Positions 61,468-64,000 of a stretch of DNA of 64,000 nucleotides are shown one piece after another. The notes under the pieces are model-generated. The model ran no database searches and was not told the DNA's origin. It saw only the letters and a list, made by a program, of their open reading frames with translations. Each line of letters begins with the position of its first letter. Position 1 is the first letter of the stretch. The position numbers and the translations under genes are program-made. The DNA comes from Qingshengfaniella alkalisoli (GTDB lineage: Bacteria > Pseudomonadota > Alphaproteobacteria > Rhodobacterales > Rhodobacteraceae), in contig NZ_CP042263.1 of assembly GCF_007855645.1 (NCBI RefSeq), forward strand, positions 124,001 to 188,000. Reading direction: 5' to 3'.

Positions 61468-62835
61468 ATGTCTCCAACGATTACCTTTATCGGAGCAGGC
61501 TCCACCGTCTTCACCAAGAACATTGCGGGCGACATCCTGCATCGAGACGCGCTGAGCAACGCGACGGTCCGTTTGATGGATATTAACCCGCAACGGCTGG
61601 AAGAATCTGCCGTCGTCGTCAGCAAGATGGTTCAGACATTGGGCGTGCCCGCCACGGTCGAAACCTATGGCGATCAGCGCAAAGCCCTGGACGGCGCCGA
61701 CTTCGTCGTCTGCTGCTTTCAGGTCGGGGGCTACGATCCCTGCACCATCACCGATTTCGAGGTTCCAAAGACGTTCGGGCTGCGCCAGACGATCGCGGAC
61801 ACGCTGGGCATCGGCGGCATCATGCGCGGCCTGCGGACCGTTCCGGTGCTGTGGTCGATCTGCGAGGATATGCTTCAGGTCTGCCCAAACGCGATCATGC
61901 TGCAATACGTCAACCCGATGGCGATCAACACATGGGCGATCGGCGCGAAGTACCCACAGATCCGGCAAGTCGGCCTGTGCCATTCGGTTCAAGGCACCGC
62001 CGAGGAACTGGCCCGCGATCTGGACATCCCGGTCGAGGACATCCGCTACCGCGCCGGTGGCATCAACCACATGGCCTTCTATCTGAATTTCGAGCATCGC
62101 CAGCCTGACGGGACATACAAGGATCTCTACCCTGCCCTGCACAAAGGCTACGCCGAAGGGCGCTTTCCGAAACCATCATCGTGGAATCCGCGTTGCCCGA
62201 ACAAGGTGCGCTACGAGATGATGACGCGGCTGGGCTATTTCGTCACCGAAAGTTCCGAACACTTCGCAGAATATGTGCCGTGGTTCATCAAGCGCGACCG
62301 TCCCGATCTGATCGAGAAATTCGGCATCCCGCTGGATGAATACCCCAAGCGTTGCGTCGAGAACATCGAACGCTGGGGAGCGCAGGTCGAAAAGTACCGC
62401 AATGCCGACAAGATCACGGTGAAGCCGAGCCATGAATACGCCTCGGAGATCATCAACTCCATAGTGACGGGCACGTCATCGGTAATATACGGCAATATCC
62501 CCAACAATGGCTACATCCCGCAGCTTCCCGATGGTGCGGCCGTCGAGGTGCCGGTTCTGGTCGATGACAATGGGCTGCAGCCGACCGTCGTACAAAACAT
62601 CCCACCGCAGCTGATCGCGCTGATGCGGTCCAATGTAAATGTGCAGGATCTGACCGTGCAGGCGCTGCTCAACGAAAACCCCGAACATATCTACCACGCC
62701 GCGATGATGGACCCCCATACCGCTGCCGAGCTTGATCTCGATCAGATCTGGCAACTGGTGGACGAATTGCTGGCCGCGCATGGCGACTGGCTGCCCGAAT
62801 TTGCCCGGCCCCAGGCACAACGCAAGGCCGGTTGA
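61468..62835 (+). CDS. melA: Alpha-galactosidase, GH4 family
   Basis: A 455-residue NAD- and Mn-dependent glycosidase that cleaves alpha-galactosides by an oxidation-elimination mechanism. The Rossmann motif FIGAGSTVFTKNIAGDIL is at the N-terminus. ADTLGIGGIMRGLRTVPVL and MLQYVNPMAINTWA follow. GLCHSVQGTAEEL provides the metal-ligand Cys and GGINHMAFYL the metal His. NGYIPQLPDGAAVEVPVLVD is a MelA-type C-terminal motif. There is no signal peptide, so it acts on imported sugar. The start is 9 bases after the ATPase with a GAGGAAA ribosome site. The GxNHMAF and TLGIGGI signatures favour alpha-galactosidase over 6-phospho or glucosidase subgroups. Confidence 0.9.
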   Translation: MSPTITFIGAGSTVFTKNIAGDILHRDALSNATVRLMDINPQRLEESAVVVSKMVQTLGVPATVETYGDQRKALDGADFVVCCFQVGGYDPCTITDFEVPKTFGLRQTIADTLGIGGIMRGLRTVPVLWSICEDMLQVCPNAIMLQYVNPMAINTWAIGAKYPQIRQVGLCHSVQGTAEELARDLDIPVEDIRYRAGGINHMAFYLNFEHRQPDGTYKDLYPALHKGYAEGRFPKPSSWNPRCPNKVRYEMMTRLGYFVTESSEHFAEYVPWFIKRDRPDLIEKFGIPLDEYPKRCVENIERWGAQVEKYRNADKITVKPSHEYASEIINSIVTGTSSVIYGNIPNNGYIPQLPDGAAVEVPVLVDDNGLQPTVVQNIPPQLIALMRSNVNVQDLTVQALLNENPEHIYHAAMMDPHTAAELDLDQIWQLVDELLAAHGDWLPEFARPQAQRKAG

Positions 62836-62854
62836 GAGCTTCAAGGACACACAC

Positions 62855-64000
62855 ATGACTGACTTCAAGATCTGTATCATTGGCGCTGGCAGCGTCGGCT
62901 TCACCAAGAAGCTTGTTTCCGACATCCTGAAAGTGCCGGAATTCGAGAATATCGAAATCGCGCTGACGGATATCAGCGAGCACAACCTCGACATGGTCGC
63001 GCAGATCATCCGCCGCATTGTCGATGTGAACGGACTGAAAACAACCGTCACCGCAACCACGGATCGGCGCGAAGCCCTGACCGGCGCGCGCTACATCATG
63101 AATTGTGTGCGCATCGGCGGGTTGGAGGCCTTCGCCGACGATATCCGCATCCCGCTGAAATACGGTGTGGATCAATGCGTGGGCGACACCATCTGCGCAG
63201 GCGGCATCATGTATGGCCAGCGCGGCATCTCTGCGATGATGGAGTTCTGCAAGGATATCCGCGACGTCGCTGAAACAGACGCGCTGCTTCTGAACTATGC
63301 CAACCCCATGGCCATGATGACTTGGGCCGCGATCGACTGCGGCAAGGTCAACACCGTCGGGCTGTGCCACGGCGTGCAAAACGGTCACCGCCAAATCGCG
63401 CGCGCGCTTGGCGAGAAGGATCATAGCAAGGTCGACATCATCTGCTCGGGGATCAACCACCAGACATGGTATCTCGATATCCGCTACCAGGGCCGCCAGA
63501 TCGGGCGCGACGAACTGGTCGAAGCGTTCGAGCGGCACCCCGTCTTTTCCAAACAGGAAAAGGTCCGCATCGATGTGCTGAAGCGGTTCGGATACTATTC
63601 GACTGAATCGAACGGTCACCTTTCGGAATACCTGCCCTGGTATCGCAAGCGCCCGGAGGCGATCAATGACTGGATCGATCTGAGCGAGTGGATTCACGGT
63701 GAGACCGGCGGTTATCTGCGCTATTGTACCGAGAACCGCAATTGGTTCGAAGAGGACTTCCCGAAGTTCCTCGATGACGCCGGCGTACCGCTTGCCGATT
63801 ATGAACGCACCGACGAGCATGCCAGCCACATCCTTGAAGCGATGGAAACGGGTCGGGTGTATCGCGGGCATTTCAACGTCAGGAATGGTGGCGTCATCAA
63901 GAACCTTCCCGATGACTGCATCATCGAAAGCCCCGGTTTCGTGGACCGTTTCGGGATCAACATGGTCGAAGGGTATGAACTGCCCCAGGCCTGTGCCGCG
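62855..64000 (+). CDS. Second GH4-family glycosidase (3' end outside window)
   Basis: The first 382 codons of another GH4 enzyme, open to the right edge. The start ATG at 62855 has AAGGA 7 bases upstream and follows melA by 19 bases. Motifs are IIGAGSVGFTKKLVSDIL (NAD), GDTICAGGIMYGQRGISAM, LNYANPMAMMTWAA, GLCHGVQNGHRQIA (Cys/metal) and SGINHQTWYLDI (His/metal), all intact. It is only distantly similar to the preceding enzyme. For example, GDTICAGGI replaces ADTLGIGGI and NGH replaces GTA, so it probably differs in substrate, such as another alpha-galactoside linkage or a uronide. The subgroup cannot be fixed without the C-terminus. Confidence 0.92.
   Translation, partial: MTDFKICIIGAGSVGFTKKLVSDILKVPEFENIEIALTDISEHNLDMVAQIIRRIVDVNGLKTTVTATTDRREALTGARYIMNCVRIGGLEAFADDIRIPLKYGVDQCVGDTICAGGIMYGQRGISAMMEFCKDIRDVAETDALLLNYANPMAMMTWAAIDCGKVNTVGLCHGVQNGHRQIARALGEKDHSKVDIICSGINHQTWYLDIRYQGRQIGRDELVEAFERHPVFSKQEKVRIDVLKRFGYYSTESNGHLSEYLPWYRKRPEAINDWIDLSEWIHGETGGYLRYCTENRNWFEEDFPKFLDDAGVPLADYERTDEHASHILEAMETGRVYRGHFNVRNGGVIKNLPDDCIIESPGFVDRFGINMVEGYELPQACAA

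Noticed and set aside
60739-62142. 467-codon open frame antisense to the tandem ATPase and melA
   Set aside because: Spans two genuine genes on the other strand and has no domain signature.
62669-63871. 400-codon open frame antisense to the second GH4 gene
   Set aside because: Overlaps intact NAD, Cys and His motifs of the GH4 enzyme on the plus strand.
1-64000. CRISPR arrays, rRNA genes or a replication origin
   Set aside because: No regularly spaced direct repeats, rRNA sequence, rep/par genes or iteron clusters were found on reading the window.

Overview
The window looks like a stretch of a high-GC alphaproteobacterial replicon, most likely Rhodobacteraceae/Roseobacteraceae. The case rests on dense ABC and tripartite transporter operons with 4-base ATGA gene overlaps, an oxidoreductase-SelD fusion beside mnmH, a short-type cytochrome bd oxidase with a DUF2474 peptide, and an oligopeptide-type transporter paired with GH4 glycosidases. 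This placement is inference: there is no rRNA or taxonomic marker gene, only one tRNA.

Layout. 1-1.3 kb: end of a polar amino-acid ABC transporter. 1.4-2.6 kb: decayed IS3 and IS110 transposase pieces around a small secreted protein. 2.6-9.2 kb: a TctCBA tripartite tricarboxylate transporter with a thiamine-diphosphate enzyme and a VOC protein, divergent from a GntR/FCD regulator. 9.4-17.5 kb: a peptide/nickel-type ABC transporter with an M20 amidohydrolase, divergent from a LysR regulator. 17.6-19.0 kb: a second IS110 remnant, tRNA-Ser(GCT) and a small pseudogene. 19.0-27.7 kb: an apparently self-contained cyclic-nucleotide module. It holds a zinc-ribbon/class III cyclase/ATPase/TPR protein, an overlapping Crp-type regulator, and an FAD oxidoreductase-acetoacetate-decarboxylase-like fusion, divergent from unrecognised genes, with a Crp-like palindrome between the two arms. 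27.8-30.4 kb: a second acetolactate-synthase-like enzyme and a broken phosphate permease. 30.4-38 kb: a LacI-controlled alpha-L-rhamnosidase and sugar ABC operon.

38.8-40.3 kb: an NCS2 nucleobase permease. 40.4-43 kb: an unusual cytosolic fusion of an LCAT-like lipase and a trypsin-like protease. 43-48.2 kb: a purine-type operon (NitT/TauT-family ABC transporter, 8-oxoguanine-deaminase-like amidohydrolase, 2-oxoglutarate/Fe(II) oxygenase). 48.5-51.1 kb: cytochrome bd oxidase. 51.2-54.4 kb: selenium pair mnmH and selD fusion, convergent. 54.4-64 kb: an AraC-controlled alpha-galactoside-type cluster with an oligopeptide-family ABC transporter and two GH4 enzymes, the last cut by the window end.

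Most operons follow one plan: a regulator facing away from a transporter plus one or two catabolic enzymes. The exceptions, and the best candidates for undescribed biology, are the cyclase/Crp module and the lipase-protease fusion. A repeated architectural feature is a strong hairpin immediately after four of the five substrate-binding-protein genes.
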